64,000 nt of DNA, taken from positions 1,420,001 to 1,484,000 of the forward strand of contig NZ_OY776574.1 of assembly GCF_963675815.1 (NCBI RefSeq), given 5' to 3'. Below are positions 15,487 to 24,113 of the stretch, piece after piece. This DNA is from an uncultured Desulfuromusa sp. (GTDB lineage Bacteria; Desulfobacterota; Desulfuromonadia; Desulfuromonadales; Geopsychrobacteraceae). Every line of letters begins with the position of its first letter. Within the stretch, counting starts at the first letter, position 1. The position numbers were made by a program, and so were the translations under genes. The notes beneath the pieces were generated by a model. The model did not search any database. It had not been told where the DNA came from and saw only the letters and a list, made by a program, of their open reading frames with translations.

Positions 15487-16568
15487 ATGACGGCATCCTC
15501 CTCTCCCTTGGTTATCCCGGAAAAAAATTCAGGAGTAGCAAATTCCGGTTGAGACTTTGCTGTCTTCCAGTCAACTGGTTGCAAGCCATGATCAGACCTC
15601 CAGACTTCGCAGAGCTCGTGGATAAACGTCTCTGTTTCCCCGTTGTTGTTTTCTTCAAAACTGACAGGATCCGGCATATCATCACCAAGCCGGTAAAATG
15701 CTTTGGCGTAAGCCATACAAAAATCGATATCATCAGCCCGACGAACAGGGACTTCGTTTTCCATGCCACCATTACCGCTGATAATGACCGGGTCGATTTC
15801 ATCGTTTTGGTAGTTTTCCCAGACGGCGCCAAAATATGTCTGTTGGTGGCCTTTCAATTTCGTTAGGTCGTAACTTCGCCCCTTGCCTTCTTTTTCATAC
15901 TGCTGGGTCAACTGTCCGAAGCCGACCTGTTTGATCAGCTCACGGTCTGCATCAGGCAAATCGATAAAGTCATCAAGGCCATAGTAGTGCTGCATCAACC
16001 ACTCAACCCCGTCTGATCCGGATAGAAATGCCTCAACCACCCCAGAGCAATCTTCTTCATAAAGATGACCCGGAAGTTGCAGCATAATGCTCTGTAAATC
16101 GCTCAAATCTCCGCTAAGGTTGATATCCTCAAGCTGGATATGTAGCGGCCAATAATCTGATGTTGTCATGTAAAGCTTGCCGATAAAGCTCTCAATATTT
16201 TGTTCATTGAACTGGTATTCGCTCAGATCGTACTCAGCAACACCCTGTCTCCGATACCAATCGGCAATGGCCTGAATTGACTGGAACAGGTCCGGGCTGA
16301 TCAGTTTTACCGACGCTTGCATGGAGTGAGGCCTGCACAACGGCCGGATGCTGCGTTTTATCTGGGAAACAAAACGAGGGTTCCTGAATCCTCTCCACCC
16401 AAATAATTTTTTTTGCTCCTCGTATGAATGGCCAGGAAAAACATCACTCCAGTCCCGCAGCAGATCAGCCATAGTTAACTGATCGACCATGATACCGTCT
16501 GGTTTTTCAGGAAGTTCACCTGCAGCAATGCTTGAGCGAATCCGCTCTGTGATCAGGGCAACAGACAT
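15483..16568 (-). CDS. PRTRC cassette protein, probably protein F
   Basis: A 361-residue acidic protein directly after parB and overlapping the protein B gene by four bases, the place of protein F in other PRTRC cassettes. Length fits that group. Tryptophan-rich segments (FGWRGFRNPRF, YFGAVWENYQND) and an acidic C-terminus are visible, with no enzymatic motif. The family call rests mainly on position. Confidence 0.55.
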   Translation of the reverse strand: MSVALITERIRSSIAAGELPEKPDGIMVDQLTMADLLRDWSDVFPGHSYEEQKKLFGWRGFRNPRFVSQIKRSIRPLCRPHSMQASVKLISPDLFQSIQAIADWYRRQGVAEYDLSEYQFNEQNIESFIGKLYMTTSDYWPLHIQLEDINLSGDLSDLQSIMLQLPGHLYEEDCSGVVEAFLSGSDGVEWLMQHYYGLDDFIDLPDADRELIKQVGFGQLTQQYEKEGKGRSYDLTKLKGHQQTYFGAVWENYQNDEIDPVIISGNGGMENEVPVRRADDIDFCMAYAKAFYRLGDDMPDPVSFEENNNGETETFIHELCEVWRSDHGLQPVDWKTAKSQPEFATPEFFSGITKGEEDAVI

Positions 16569-18371
16569 TTACTTTTTCTCCCCGAGAATTTCTTTCGGCA
16601 CCCGACCGGCCAGGTCGGCACAGCTGTTAAAAATGACATCTATAAGCTCGTCACGCTTGAGCGCCATCAGTGCCTTATTGGGATAGTTTTCACGCCGGAA
16701 AGACTGAACCTTTTCATCATTCCAAAGGTTGATCCGTTCTTCTTCACCAACTTTTACAATCTCAGCTTTTTTCAGATCCCGTAGATAATCTTCAGTCAGT
16801 TGCCAGTCTTTATGCAGTTCCAGGCCGTAGTTTTTGCCGACAATCTGGCGCACTGCCGGGGTACTGTTGTTACTATAGGATGTGCTCATAACCTGAGCGA
16901 TGGCGAGACGCTGGATCTGCCCGGGGAGATCTTCCAGAGGAATTTCAAAAATCTTTTCCGCCAAGTCTTCAGCGGTGCCGTTACTTCCCAACGCTGCGAC
17001 CAGTTCTGTCCGGGCGGCTGAGGATGTGAGGGCCAGAGCCAACACGACCAGTCTCTGACTTTTGGCTTGATCCGGTGATGTTGTGGCTAATAATGCCGGA
17101 AGCCGGTTGGCAAAGAATATTTCACGATGTTTTTCAGCGCGTTGAGCTGAAAAAACAGGTCCATTTTCCGGCTTGCTCGCAGCGGTTTTTTTCTTTGTAA
17201 CGGGTTTCTTTTTGTCGTCCTTTTTAATTATGTCGTCAGCACTTTTCTCCAGATCTTCCGTGGTTGTCCTAGTCGCTTCAATCTCTTCGACTTCCTGTTT
17301 TTCGACCTCATTTGTGTCAACTGGTTGCCGATAGAGCTCTTCGAAACATTCGCGGGGACCAACGCAGGTGCGCTCATACATAGAAACAACCATGCCGGTC
17401 AACCGCAGAACGCTGATAAACTGGTCGCAACCAAGGCAACGCTCTGCGGTTTCCGCAACAATTGGTTCACGTGATTCCTGCCCCAGCCGATGACCGAAAC
17501 GGAATCCTCTGGTCCCGTATTTTTCAGCAGCTTTACTCTTGAACCAGTTTTCCGTCAGAAAATAGCTCTGCTTTTTTTCGAAGCACGATGGATTGATGCA
17601 TTTTCCATCTGTTTCTTCTTCTGCAAACAGGCCTGATTGCAGGCTGGTATTGGAAGGGCAGGTCTGACATTCGGTCTTGTCAAAAAAACCTTTATCGAGA
17701 TCTGGAGATATTCCGTTGATGTGTTCCCGTAATTCACGGGCTGAGAGTTTGCGCCGCAGGCACTCACCCAGCACTTGCAAGCAGATATCACGATCATCAA
17801 TCCGGGTTAAAGCTTCAACGTGGGTGGTGGTAATTGTGCCATCACCCCAGACGTTAAGGACTTCTGTCGGTAGATTGAGCAAACGCACCTGGCGCCGGAT
17901 GGCATGAGCAGGTATTCCGGTTCGAGCGGCCAAATCTGAAACGGAGTCAGGATTGTCAGTATGCCGATCAAGATAGTCTTTGAATGCTGATGCCGCTTCA
18001 AATGGTGACAGATCTTCACGTTGCAGATTTTCAATCAGCGCCAGATCAAAAGCCTCATCATCATTAGCCTGGCGAACCATGCAAGGAACATGATAGTAAA
18101 ATGGAGCAATACCGGCATCAGCTGCAACTTTCGCAGCGGCACGGTAGCGCCGCTCTCCTGCAATAATCTGATATTGATCGTCTGCAATTTCCCGCACCAC
18201 GACAGGTTCAATGATGCCTTGTTCCCGGATCGAAGCGACCAGTTCATTGAATTTAGACAGTCTCAGTCGGCTGTTATTGTCATTAAATTGCCGGGCATTT
18301 TGCTCTGTGACCATCAACTGATCCAGGGGAATCTTTGCAAATATAGCGTTGTCCGTTTCCGTTTTACTCAT
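16569..18371 (-). CDS. PRTRC-type ParB-family protein
   Basis: A 600-residue ParB-related protein. Residues 12-100 are the ParB/Srx nuclease-like domain with GERRYRAA, ENLQREDLSPFEA follows, then a KorB-like helix-turn-helix around 110-180. Unlike chromosomal ParB it continues with two cysteine clusters (CQTCPSNTS...CINPSCF and CLGCDQF...CVGPREC) and a lysine-rich linker before a helical C-terminus, the layout of PRTRC ParB. It probably binds DNA and may serve segregation or regulation of an episomal phase. It overlaps the small membrane-protein gene by eight bases. Confidence 0.85.
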   Translation of the reverse strand: MSKTETDNAIFAKIPLDQLMVTEQNARQFNDNNSRLRLSKFNELVASIREQGIIEPVVVREIADDQYQIIAGERRYRAAAKVAADAGIAPFYYHVPCMVRQANDDEAFDLALIENLQREDLSPFEAASAFKDYLDRHTDNPDSVSDLAARTGIPAHAIRRQVRLLNLPTEVLNVWGDGTITTTHVEALTRIDDRDICLQVLGECLRRKLSARELREHINGISPDLDKGFFDKTECQTCPSNTSLQSGLFAEEETDGKCINPSCFEKKQSYFLTENWFKSKAAEKYGTRGFRFGHRLGQESREPIVAETAERCLGCDQFISVLRLTGMVVSMYERTCVGPRECFEELYRQPVDTNEVEKQEVEEIEATRTTTEDLEKSADDIIKKDDKKKPVTKKKTAASKPENGPVFSAQRAEKHREIFFANRLPALLATTSPDQAKSQRLVVLALALTSSAARTELVAALGSNGTAEDLAEKIFEIPLEDLPGQIQRLAIAQVMSTSYSNNSTPAVRQIVGKNYGLELHKDWQLTEDYLRDLKKAEIVKVGEEERINLWNDEKVQSFRRENYPNKALMALKRDELIDVIFNSCADLAGRVPKEILGEKK

Positions 18372-18627
18372 GAATATCTCCTATCAACGGCAGAGCCGTA
18401 TTTATTTCAGGCCAAAGTGACCCGGCTAAAAACCAGACCAGAAACACGGTCACAATCGCCAACATCACACACAGACGGGATGAATACCGCAGCCCGGGAA
18501 CGATCTGATACGCAATGGTCAATCGCTGCCCGAGGGACAATTGTTTGACTGTTTCAAGCCAGACCTGCCATGAGCGCCGCAAGTTAGCGTCTTTGAGGCG
18601 GTTCATTTTTCTGAGTTGATTACTCAT
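18364..18627 (-). CDS. Small membrane protein between primase and parB
   Basis: An 87-residue protein: charged N-terminus (MSNQLRKMNRLKDANLRRSW), then one long hydrophobic helix (LCVMLAIVTVFLVWFLAGSLW), then a short tail. Start 18627 is chosen because its ATG overlaps the primase stop (ATGAGTAA). A longer frame upstream is only the primase shadow. Function unknown. Confidence 0.6.
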   Translation of the reverse strand: MSNQLRKMNRLKDANLRRSWQVWLETVKQLSLGQRLTIAYQIVPGLRYSSRLCVMLAIVTVFLVWFLAGSLWPEINTALPLIGDIHE

Positions 18628-20059
18628 TGCCGATTCCTTTCCAAAAATTACGGCCATCGATCCGTTCATCCGGATGGTCGACCAGATAACTGAAAACGTC
18701 TGGCTGGTGGAACACCAGATCGCTGATTGCTGAAAATTCCTGCTTAAAATGTTCTTTCCAATTCTCGTGGGCATCGATCCGGCAACCGCCACCACTCATG
18801 TCGATACTGACAAACTTGCTGGATTGCAGGATGGTGCCGAGTTTTTCAATGGCGGTCAGGTTTTCATGGGTGACAGCGGCCTGTACGACGGTTGCTGCTG
18901 TGGCGGCTGCAACCTCTTCACCTGCCGCAGGCCTCCCCCCTCCGCTGCAGCTACCGCCGTTAATCCCCTCTGTCCATGCTGCCGGGCAAGCGGCCTTGAT
19001 CCAGTCTTTGATATTGAGACCTTCCTTGAAGGCGTCTCCCGGGTCTTTACCAACAGGAACGGGCCAGCGGATCGCATGACGATAACTACGATTCCACCAG
19101 ATCCAGGCTTGACCACCGGCTCGACGGCCATTTTTGAGTTTGTCGAAATCGAGAGCAACCAGGATCAGGTCGACCATTGAAAGCACGGCATGGGATTTGG
19201 CATCTGGCTTGGCGCTATCGTTTCCAATGGCGAGAATTCCGGTCAAATCTCCGGCATGTTCATCGATCATAATGCCGTCGAGTTCGGCTTCAATGACGGT
19301 GACAACCCGCTGGCCGTTGTAGATGAGGAATGGTGCCTGACCTGAACCTGGCATAACGTGATAGCTGCGATTGGGTAGAAACAATTCACGATCGGCTTCT
19401 GGCCGACGGATCCGCAGGCGTTGCACCTTGTCATCTATAATCTGGGGAATTACGATGCCACGGGGGATCCAGAGTGAATCGGGCCGACTGCCCTTGTCTT
19501 TTGCTTGGATACCCCATGATTTACGACTGCGATAATAAGCCGGTTTGCCTTTTTCACCCGGGAGCCAACCGAGATTATGCTTGTGAGCACTGGCGGCACT
19601 GATGCCACGTGAAGCCAGCCATGCGAGTTGCTCATCATTAGCCCGCAGCTGGCTGTGGGCATGGGCAACCAACTCTCCGGCTTTGGTCTGCCAGATTTCT
19701 TCCGGAGTGTTGATTTCACGCGGGGTAAATTCCTGCTTTTGCTGTTTTGGTGGTTTTGGTGTCCGGTATTCAATTTGTTCCGGCAGTTCTTTGCCGAGCA
19801 GTTCACACGCTGCGGGAAAACTCATATGATCGTGAAAGATCAAATACTCGATAGCATCACCACCTTTGGCACAGCCACGACAGAACCAGGTGCCGTAGTC
19901 TCCTTGATTTGGAAAAATTTCCATCCTATCACTGTGTCCGTGCGGATCTTTCTCACCACCGCCGCATGTCGGACAGGGGGAATGGTATTCTCCACCTTTT
20001 TTGCTGCCAACTTTGCGGGTGACACAGCCGCTTCTTTCAACCAGATCGAGAATGTTCAT
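18620..20059 (-). CDS. DNA primase with CHC2 zinc finger and Toprim domain
   Basis: A 479-residue phage primase. The N-terminus holds a zinc finger (CPTCGGGEKDPHGHSDR, then WFCRGCAKGGDAIEYL), the RNAP-like part contains VIEAELDGIMI as Toprim acid and LVALDFDKLKNG as the second acidic motif. It makes primers for phage replication. Residues 360-400 are an Ala/Thr-rich linker before a C-terminal helical domain. It is separated from the helicase gene by the GGGAC-repeat region. Confidence 0.88.
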   Translation of the reverse strand: MNILDLVERSGCVTRKVGSKKGGEYHSPCPTCGGGEKDPHGHSDRMEIFPNQGDYGTWFCRGCAKGGDAIEYLIFHDHMSFPAACELLGKELPEQIEYRTPKPPKQQKQEFTPREINTPEEIWQTKAGELVAHAHSQLRANDEQLAWLASRGISAASAHKHNLGWLPGEKGKPAYYRSRKSWGIQAKDKGSRPDSLWIPRGIVIPQIIDDKVQRLRIRRPEADRELFLPNRSYHVMPGSGQAPFLIYNGQRVVTVIEAELDGIMIDEHAGDLTGILAIGNDSAKPDAKSHAVLSMVDLILVALDFDKLKNGRRAGGQAWIWWNRSYRHAIRWPVPVGKDPGDAFKEGLNIKDWIKAACPAAWTEGINGGSCSGGGRPAAGEEVAAATAATVVQAAVTHENLTAIEKLGTILQSSKFVSIDMSGGGCRIDAHENWKEHFKQEFSAISDLVFHQPDVFSYLVDHPDERIDGRNFWKGIGNE

Positions 20060-20084
20060 ACTTCAGCTCCAAAATAAAAAAAGG

Positions 20085-20356
20085 GACTGTTGATAACCTT
20101 AAGGGACGTTTAAAATTGTCAGTCCCCACAAAGGTCTCTTTTTTAACTTCTTATTTTCTTAACTACTTTTTAAATAAGAGGGATAGAGGGACCGTATATG
20201 CAGGAACTATTTTTCCAGTAATCGCCTTAGTTGCTGGAATTAAAGTTCCTGCATCCTCCGTCCCTCCGTCCCTGAATCCTTAAATCAATAATATTTACAA
20301 CCGGTTCTCCGCTCCCCCTCCGTCCCTGCAACGTCCCCGGTCAGTCCCTCCGTCCC
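20085..20356. other. Candidate replication origin: GGGAC repeats around a hairpin
   Basis: This gene-free stretch between primase and helicase holds about ten copies of GGGAC/GTCCC in some 270 bases. Three are in + orientation on the left, one inverted copy follows, then clusters of inverted CCGTCCCT copies on the right. A large inverted repeat lies between them (separate entry), and the middle is AT-rich. Repeats plus a hairpin next to a primase and a P4-type helicase are what phage and satellite origins look like. No experimental sign is visible, so this is inference. Confidence 0.5.
20198..20254. repeat. Large inverted repeat inside the putative origin
   Basis: The arms ATGCAGGAACT (20198-20208) and AGTTCCTGCAT (20244-20254) are perfect complements over 11 bases, with an inner TCCAG/CTGGA pair of five more. 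The central loop is about 15 bases. No T-run follows on either strand, so it is not a normal terminator. It could form a cruciform or bind a dimeric initiator. Confidence 0.7.
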
Positions 20357-21934
20357 CTAATATTCCTTTTCTCCAAAGGAATCCTGACCATGATCGATGA
20401 TGACCAGGCCGCGATAGATCTTCTTTCCACCGCTCTTTGCCCGTTCGAATTTTTTCCCCATCAGCTGTCCAAAAACCTTTTGTGACGGGACTTTGTGACC
20501 GACTTCAAGGCGGTACCAGTTTTCGAATGCTTTATATGCGTCTGTGGATCCGCAGCTTCCGTCAGCAGATTCTTCACAGCAATCTTCAATGAACCCGGCG
20601 ATCAGGTCTTCATCACGGCGGTAACTTGCGGTTGCATCCTTGACGATCGCTGGCGGGTTGAGCCCTTTTTTTTTCCAATCAAGGCAACCACGAACCAGCT
20701 TTGCCAATATTCCAGGAGCTTCTTTTTTGAGTTCTTCGATCAACCCTTTGTTAGCCTGCCGTTCATTTTCTGCTTTTGGTTCACGATTGACGAAGCTGAG
20801 ACCGAAGAAAATCAGGTGCATCCGCTCCCAAAATGCGAAATCATCTCCATGGGCGTGTGGCTTGCTGTTGGTCAACAAGATCAGCAAATGTGTTGGATCG
20901 AAGTCGGTCGGATATTTATCGTGGGGATTCCGGCCAACCAGGGGATCCCCACCGGTCAGCCATTTGACTCTTGCGCTGGAAAATTTGCGGCCTTCATCGG
21001 TTTCACTGGCGAAGGCGATCCGCATACCTTTGAGCCGCATAATGTCAGGGCTGGGCCCTGCTGAACTTTTTGAGCGGCCTTGATCGAGAAGCATTTCAGA
21101 CTCGATCGGTCCAGCCAGTTCGCCAAGGACGTAGCGGATCAGATCAACCAGGACGCTCTTCCCGTTTCTCCCTTGTCCCTGGAGCACAGGAAAAATATGC
21201 TCGGTGACCAGACCTGTGAGTCCATAGCCGAACAGCCGAATGACATAATCAACCACCTCCTGATCACCGTTAAAAACTTCAAGCAAAAATTTATTGAATA
21301 GTGGGCATTCTTCATCAAGACCTTTCCACTCGATTGGGCTGGCTTTAAGTAGATAGTCTTCTGGATTTCCTGGTGAATGGATTCCGTTGCGCAGATCAAT
21401 TACGCCGTTCTTTGTCGCCAAAAGCCATGGATTGGTATCAATCTCTTTGCCGTGAATGGCAAGTGGGTCGATGTTAAGACGGGCGAACTTTAAACAGGTT
21501 TCACATCCGCTTGAGGACCTTAGTTTGCTCACCCGCTTGAACAGGTTGGTTCTGGTTTCTCCCAACTGCTTAGCCAGCTGGCCATCTTCATCACGAATGG
21601 CTTTATCAATTCTCCCCTTCAGCCCAAAAGCTATTTCAAGATATTTGAGAGAGACATCTTCAACAGCACGGTGATGGTGCCCCATCACATCACGTTCCCA
21701 ATGGTGGCCAGTCCAGTGCATCCACTCTGCGGCGGCATTGTTATAAAGAAACCGATGCCGGTGGATGGCGATGAAAAGTAGACCATCTCCACGCTCATTT
21801 GCCCTGAGACAATCGAGCACGAATTTCTCCGTGATCTCGCTATCACCTGCCGAGTCAACAAGATCAGCAGCCTCTGTCTGCACCCGATCAGCAACAGCTT
21901 TTTTAATATCGACAACCTTGAAATCGTCAGACAT
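20357..21934 (-). CDS. D5/P4-type primase-helicase
   Basis: About 525 residues of a phage/plasmid primase C-terminal type helicase. The D5_N part (residues ~80-230) includes TNPWLLATKNGVIDL and YLLKASPIEWKG; the SF3-like ATPase has QGQGRNGKSVLVD as Walker A, GMRIAFASETDEG as Walker B and VGRNPHDKYPTDFDPTH with LLILLTNSKP as sensor region; the tail has APGILAKLVRGCLDW. It unwinds DNA at the origin. ATG 21934 is taken as start; a GTG three codons earlier is possible, and no strong ribosome site decides it. Confidence 0.9.
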   Translation of the reverse strand: MSDDFKVVDIKKAVADRVQTEAADLVDSAGDSEITEKFVLDCLRANERGDGLLFIAIHRHRFLYNNAAAEWMHWTGHHWERDVMGHHHRAVEDVSLKYLEIAFGLKGRIDKAIRDEDGQLAKQLGETRTNLFKRVSKLRSSSGCETCLKFARLNIDPLAIHGKEIDTNPWLLATKNGVIDLRNGIHSPGNPEDYLLKASPIEWKGLDEECPLFNKFLLEVFNGDQEVVDYVIRLFGYGLTGLVTEHIFPVLQGQGRNGKSVLVDLIRYVLGELAGPIESEMLLDQGRSKSSAGPSPDIMRLKGMRIAFASETDEGRKFSSARVKWLTGGDPLVGRNPHDKYPTDFDPTHLLILLTNSKPHAHGDDFAFWERMHLIFFGLSFVNREPKAENERQANKGLIEELKKEAPGILAKLVRGCLDWKKKGLNPPAIVKDATASYRRDEDLIAGFIEDCCEESADGSCGSTDAYKAFENWYRLEVGHKVPSQKVFGQLMGKKFERAKSGGKKIYRGLVIIDHGQDSFGEKEY

Positions 21935-21943
21935 CGCAACCAC

Positions 21944-22325
21944 ATATGATATGACCGCCTGGGATTACAGACGGAATTACATTTTTACAACTCAATTCAA
22001 AATTCATCCGGACACACTCTCTGCGCCTTTCTTACCCGCAAGGCGTGAACAGCTGTCTGAGGACCCAAACATTACAATGAGTTGCATGCACATACTTGGC
22101 AGCGTGAAAACTCCTCCTGGGATCATATGGACCTTTGGGATGATTCTTTTTTGAAGGGGGGAGCGGGGGGATGCGGACAAAATTGCCCACTCAAGCACTG
22201 GCCGCGCTGCGGCAATAAGGGCAAGACCTCTAAATGCATCGGCTTGCAGCCGATGATATGCATGAAAAAAACAAGGCCCAGCAGTGGCCCCCAATGAATG
22301 ATCAGACGTGGCAGAAAACAACATA
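21944..22325. other. Region without a convincing gene
   Basis: Only short frames without ribosome sites are seen. A 46-residue minus-strand frame (MHIIGCKPMHLEVLPLLPQ..., with C and H residues) is possible but unsupported. The DNA near 22150-22260 has G- and C-runs (GGGGGGAGCGGGG-like), unlike the neighbours. A promoter for the replication genes would be expected here. Confidence 0.4.
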
Positions 22326-22520
22326 TTATTCCCTCATCAGCGATACAGGTTTGCCAACTCTGTATACCCCATCAACACCGTGCCGATACTCTGGTCGGAA
22401 CTGGGGGCAATCATCAGCGTCCTTCCCATCCAAAATTGCAGAGGCAATCTGCCGGCAATGATTAACCAACAAAGGGCACGACCTCCGGTTTAAACAGTGA
22501 TTACATTCAACCACTTGCAT
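22326..22520 (-). CDS. Small cysteine-rich phage protein
   Basis: A 64-residue protein with CNHCLNRRSCPLLVNHC at the N-terminus and DDCPQFRPEY later. The ATG overlaps the TGA of the upstream gene (TGATG), so it is translationally coupled. The cysteine/histidine pattern suggests one bound zinc. Function unknown. Confidence 0.6.
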   Translation of the reverse strand: MQVVECNHCLNRRSCPLLVNHCRQIASAILDGKDADDCPQFRPEYRHGVDGVYRVGKPVSLMRE

Positions 22521-22816
22521 CAGATCGCAACCTCAATTGACATATCCAAATTTGCAACCACTTCAAGCCTCTGTTTAAGCTTATCGATTGCATGAGCACG
22601 CTCAAGGCCGCCAGTCCTGGCAACATCAACAGCAGTTGCAGCCACCGATCTCAGCGCCTCCAACTGCTGATTTGACACCACAACATAACCATCCGGTATC
22701 GACATCGACGCCACGGCAATGGCATCACGCAACGTCGGTACCGCATCTTCTATCAACAGCCTCAGTAAGCTTTCACGATCAGAACGGGCCTCAGATTCTA
22801 CGTATTGCCCAACCAA
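22520..22816 (-). CDS. Hypothetical early phage protein
   Basis: A 98-residue helical protein (LLRLLIEDAVPTLRDAIAVASMSIP, then QLEALRSVAATAVDVARTGG). The longest frame begins with a TTG and has no clear ribosome site; an internal start is possible. It lies beside two decayed genes, so it may itself be the surviving end of a longer gene. No family is recognised. Confidence 0.4.
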   Translation of the reverse strand: MVGQYVESEARSDRESLLRLLIEDAVPTLRDAIAVASMSIPDGYVVVSNQQLEALRSVAATAVDVARTGGLERAHAIDKLKQRLEVVANLDMSIEVAI

Positions 22817-22950
22817 ACAGCGCCACCCGCCTTGCAGCTGTGTTTACTGCGCGGTAGCAAAGCTCGATAAACCTCTTCTCAACATTCGAGAGCTCAAGGC
22901 AGCTCAAGCAACTGATCCCGCCGCTCCTGGTATCGCTCAGATAGACTCAT
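22791..22950 (-). pseudogene. Frameshifted small early gene
   Basis: The frame opens MSLSERYQERRDQLLEL directly over the HNH stop (CCATGAG), then stops after 18 codons. A neighbouring frame continues ELSNVEKRFIELCYRAV and NTAARRVALFGWAIRRI to 22791. A one-base change near 22897 would join the parts. Function unknown. Confidence 0.4.
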
Positions 22951-23566
22951 GGCCTTAAATCCTTTGCACGCTCTCTGGTCTTTGATGCCAATTCAGCTAA
23001 AGCCCTCGACGCAGTCCGCATCTCATCAGGGACATAACGGATACCTAATCGGTTCAGGATCGCATTCTGCTTCATCGTCAATAACTCCAGATTCTTGACC
23101 ACACAGTTCAACTTGTTGCCATCGATAAAAGAAATGACCATCCCTTCAGGGACAGGACCATGGTGCTGTTCCCAAAACGTGATAATGCTTCAACTTGTAG
23201 CGGGTAGGGGATCCGGTATGGGGGTTTGGCTCGGCAACCTTGGTATAGATATAGCCGTCCTTCGCATCGACCCGCTCAGACCCCAGCGGCTTACGATTTG
23301 GCGGAACAGAAACCCTTCTTGAAGCTACCCCTGTTTGCCACTGTTAACCCCGTCGTCCCAGAATTCCAGGGCTTATGGCCACTGGAAAAACGACCAGACC
23401 TGCCTGATAAAATCTTGTAACGACTCAGCGTAGCTTTGATCTGAACCTCAGATAAATCCTGCTCGAATTTCCGGTTAAACTCACACGTCAGCGGTCCTAT
23501 GGACATCAATGGCCAGCACTTCCGCAAAAAGTCGATATGGCAAGGCTGATAGAAAAAATTACCCAC
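22947..23566 (-). pseudogene. HNH homing endonuclease, broken by two frameshifts
   Basis: The first frame (GTG start at 23566 with GAGGAG before it) reads a typical phage HNH N-terminus with CHIDFLRKCWP, FEQDLSEVQIKATLSRY and the GRSGRFSSGHKPWNSG linker, then runs into a stop. A second frame gives PPNRKPLGSERVDAKDGYIY and PNPHTGSPTRYKLKHYHV. A third gives WEQHHGPVPEGMVISFIDGN and NLELLTMKQNAILNRLG. These are consecutive parts of one free-standing HNH family, each out of frame with the next. The enzyme is almost certainly inactive. Confidence 0.75.
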
Positions 23567-23567
23567 A

Positions 23568-23816
23568 CTACTTCTCCTCGATCTGCAACAAACCCTTGCT
23601 CTGACCCAGAGCATGTTCCTTGTGAGCAACCATCGCCTTCAGCTGCAGCTGTCCAAGCTGTAGAATATCCCGAGCAATCCCGGAAACCGCCTTCGCCCGC
23701 TCAAGCTCCTCTTTCAAAGCGTCTCCAGAGAGCTTCTCTTCACCCTCCTCATTCAATCTCTCAAGCTGAGCAAATAAATGATTATTCAAATCTCCCAATT
23801 TATTCTTCATTTTCAC
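23568..23816 (-). CDS. Conserved early phage protein (DLNNHLFAQLERL type)
   Basis: An 82-residue helical protein. The DLNNHLFAQLERLNEE opening and the LKEELERAKAVSGIARDILQLGQ body are a recurring pattern in small phage early proteins usually located beside HNH genes, as here. Function is not known. Its stop overlaps the start region of the HNH pseudogene. Confidence 0.75.
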   Translation of the reverse strand: MKMKNKLGDLNNHLFAQLERLNEEGEEKLSGDALKEELERAKAVSGIARDILQLGQLQLKAMVAHKEHALGQSKGLLQIEEK

Positions 23817-24000
23817 ACCTCTCAGTCAGCAAAAACCAACCGGACAGCCACGCATACAGTAGAGACACAGCCACATATACCGATATCCATTTCCCCACGC
23901 ACACAAACACCAAACACGCAACGCTGATCACGATCAGCCCCAGCCATCCAACCAGAAACAACGTACGATCAGAAAACACCCGAAAATCCCAGGCAGACAT
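23800..24000 (-). CDS. Small membrane protein, two or three helices
   Basis: The 66-residue frame from MSAWDFRVFSDRTLFLVGW holds hydrophobic segments at about 14-35 and 38-58 and a polar tail TERCENEE. A longer frame upstream lacks support. It overlaps the next gene by 17 bases. In this early region it might serve superinfection exclusion, but that is a guess. Confidence 0.45.
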   Translation of the reverse strand: MSAWDFRVFSDRTLFLVGWLGLIVISVACLVFVCVGKWISVYVAVSLLYAWLSGWFLLTERCENEE

Positions 24001-24088
24001 GACCCGCAAACAAAAAAAGCGCCAAGTAGACAACCACAATAGCCGCCAACTCAAAGCGCTCATTCCGAACCGACCTCCGCTTGTTCAT
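23969..24088 (-). CDS. Single-pass membrane microprotein
   Basis: A 39-residue frame, MNKRRSVRNERFELAAIVVV then YLALFLFAGHV, with a positively charged N-terminus and one transmembrane helix. An AAAGGG stretch lies upstream. The start follows the minus-strand terminator by 40 bases, so it would need its own promoter or read-through. Confidence 0.4.
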   Translation of the reverse strand: MNKRRSVRNERFELAAIVVVYLALFLFAGHVCLGFSGVF

Positions 24089-24113
24089 CGCAAACCCTTT
24101 GGCCCCACCCGTG

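Noticed and set aside
18628..18795. Upstream extension of the small membrane protein gene
   Set aside because: It lies wholly within the primase gene in another frame; the ATG at 18627 with the stop overlap is better.
20198..20254. Hairpin as transcription terminator of the helicase gene
   Set aside because: No T-run on either strand and a long loop; the repeat context fits an origin better.
22004..22324. A 106-codon minus-strand frame before the helicase gene
   Set aside because: No ribosome site, low-complexity composition and no family pattern; overlapping frames are equally open.
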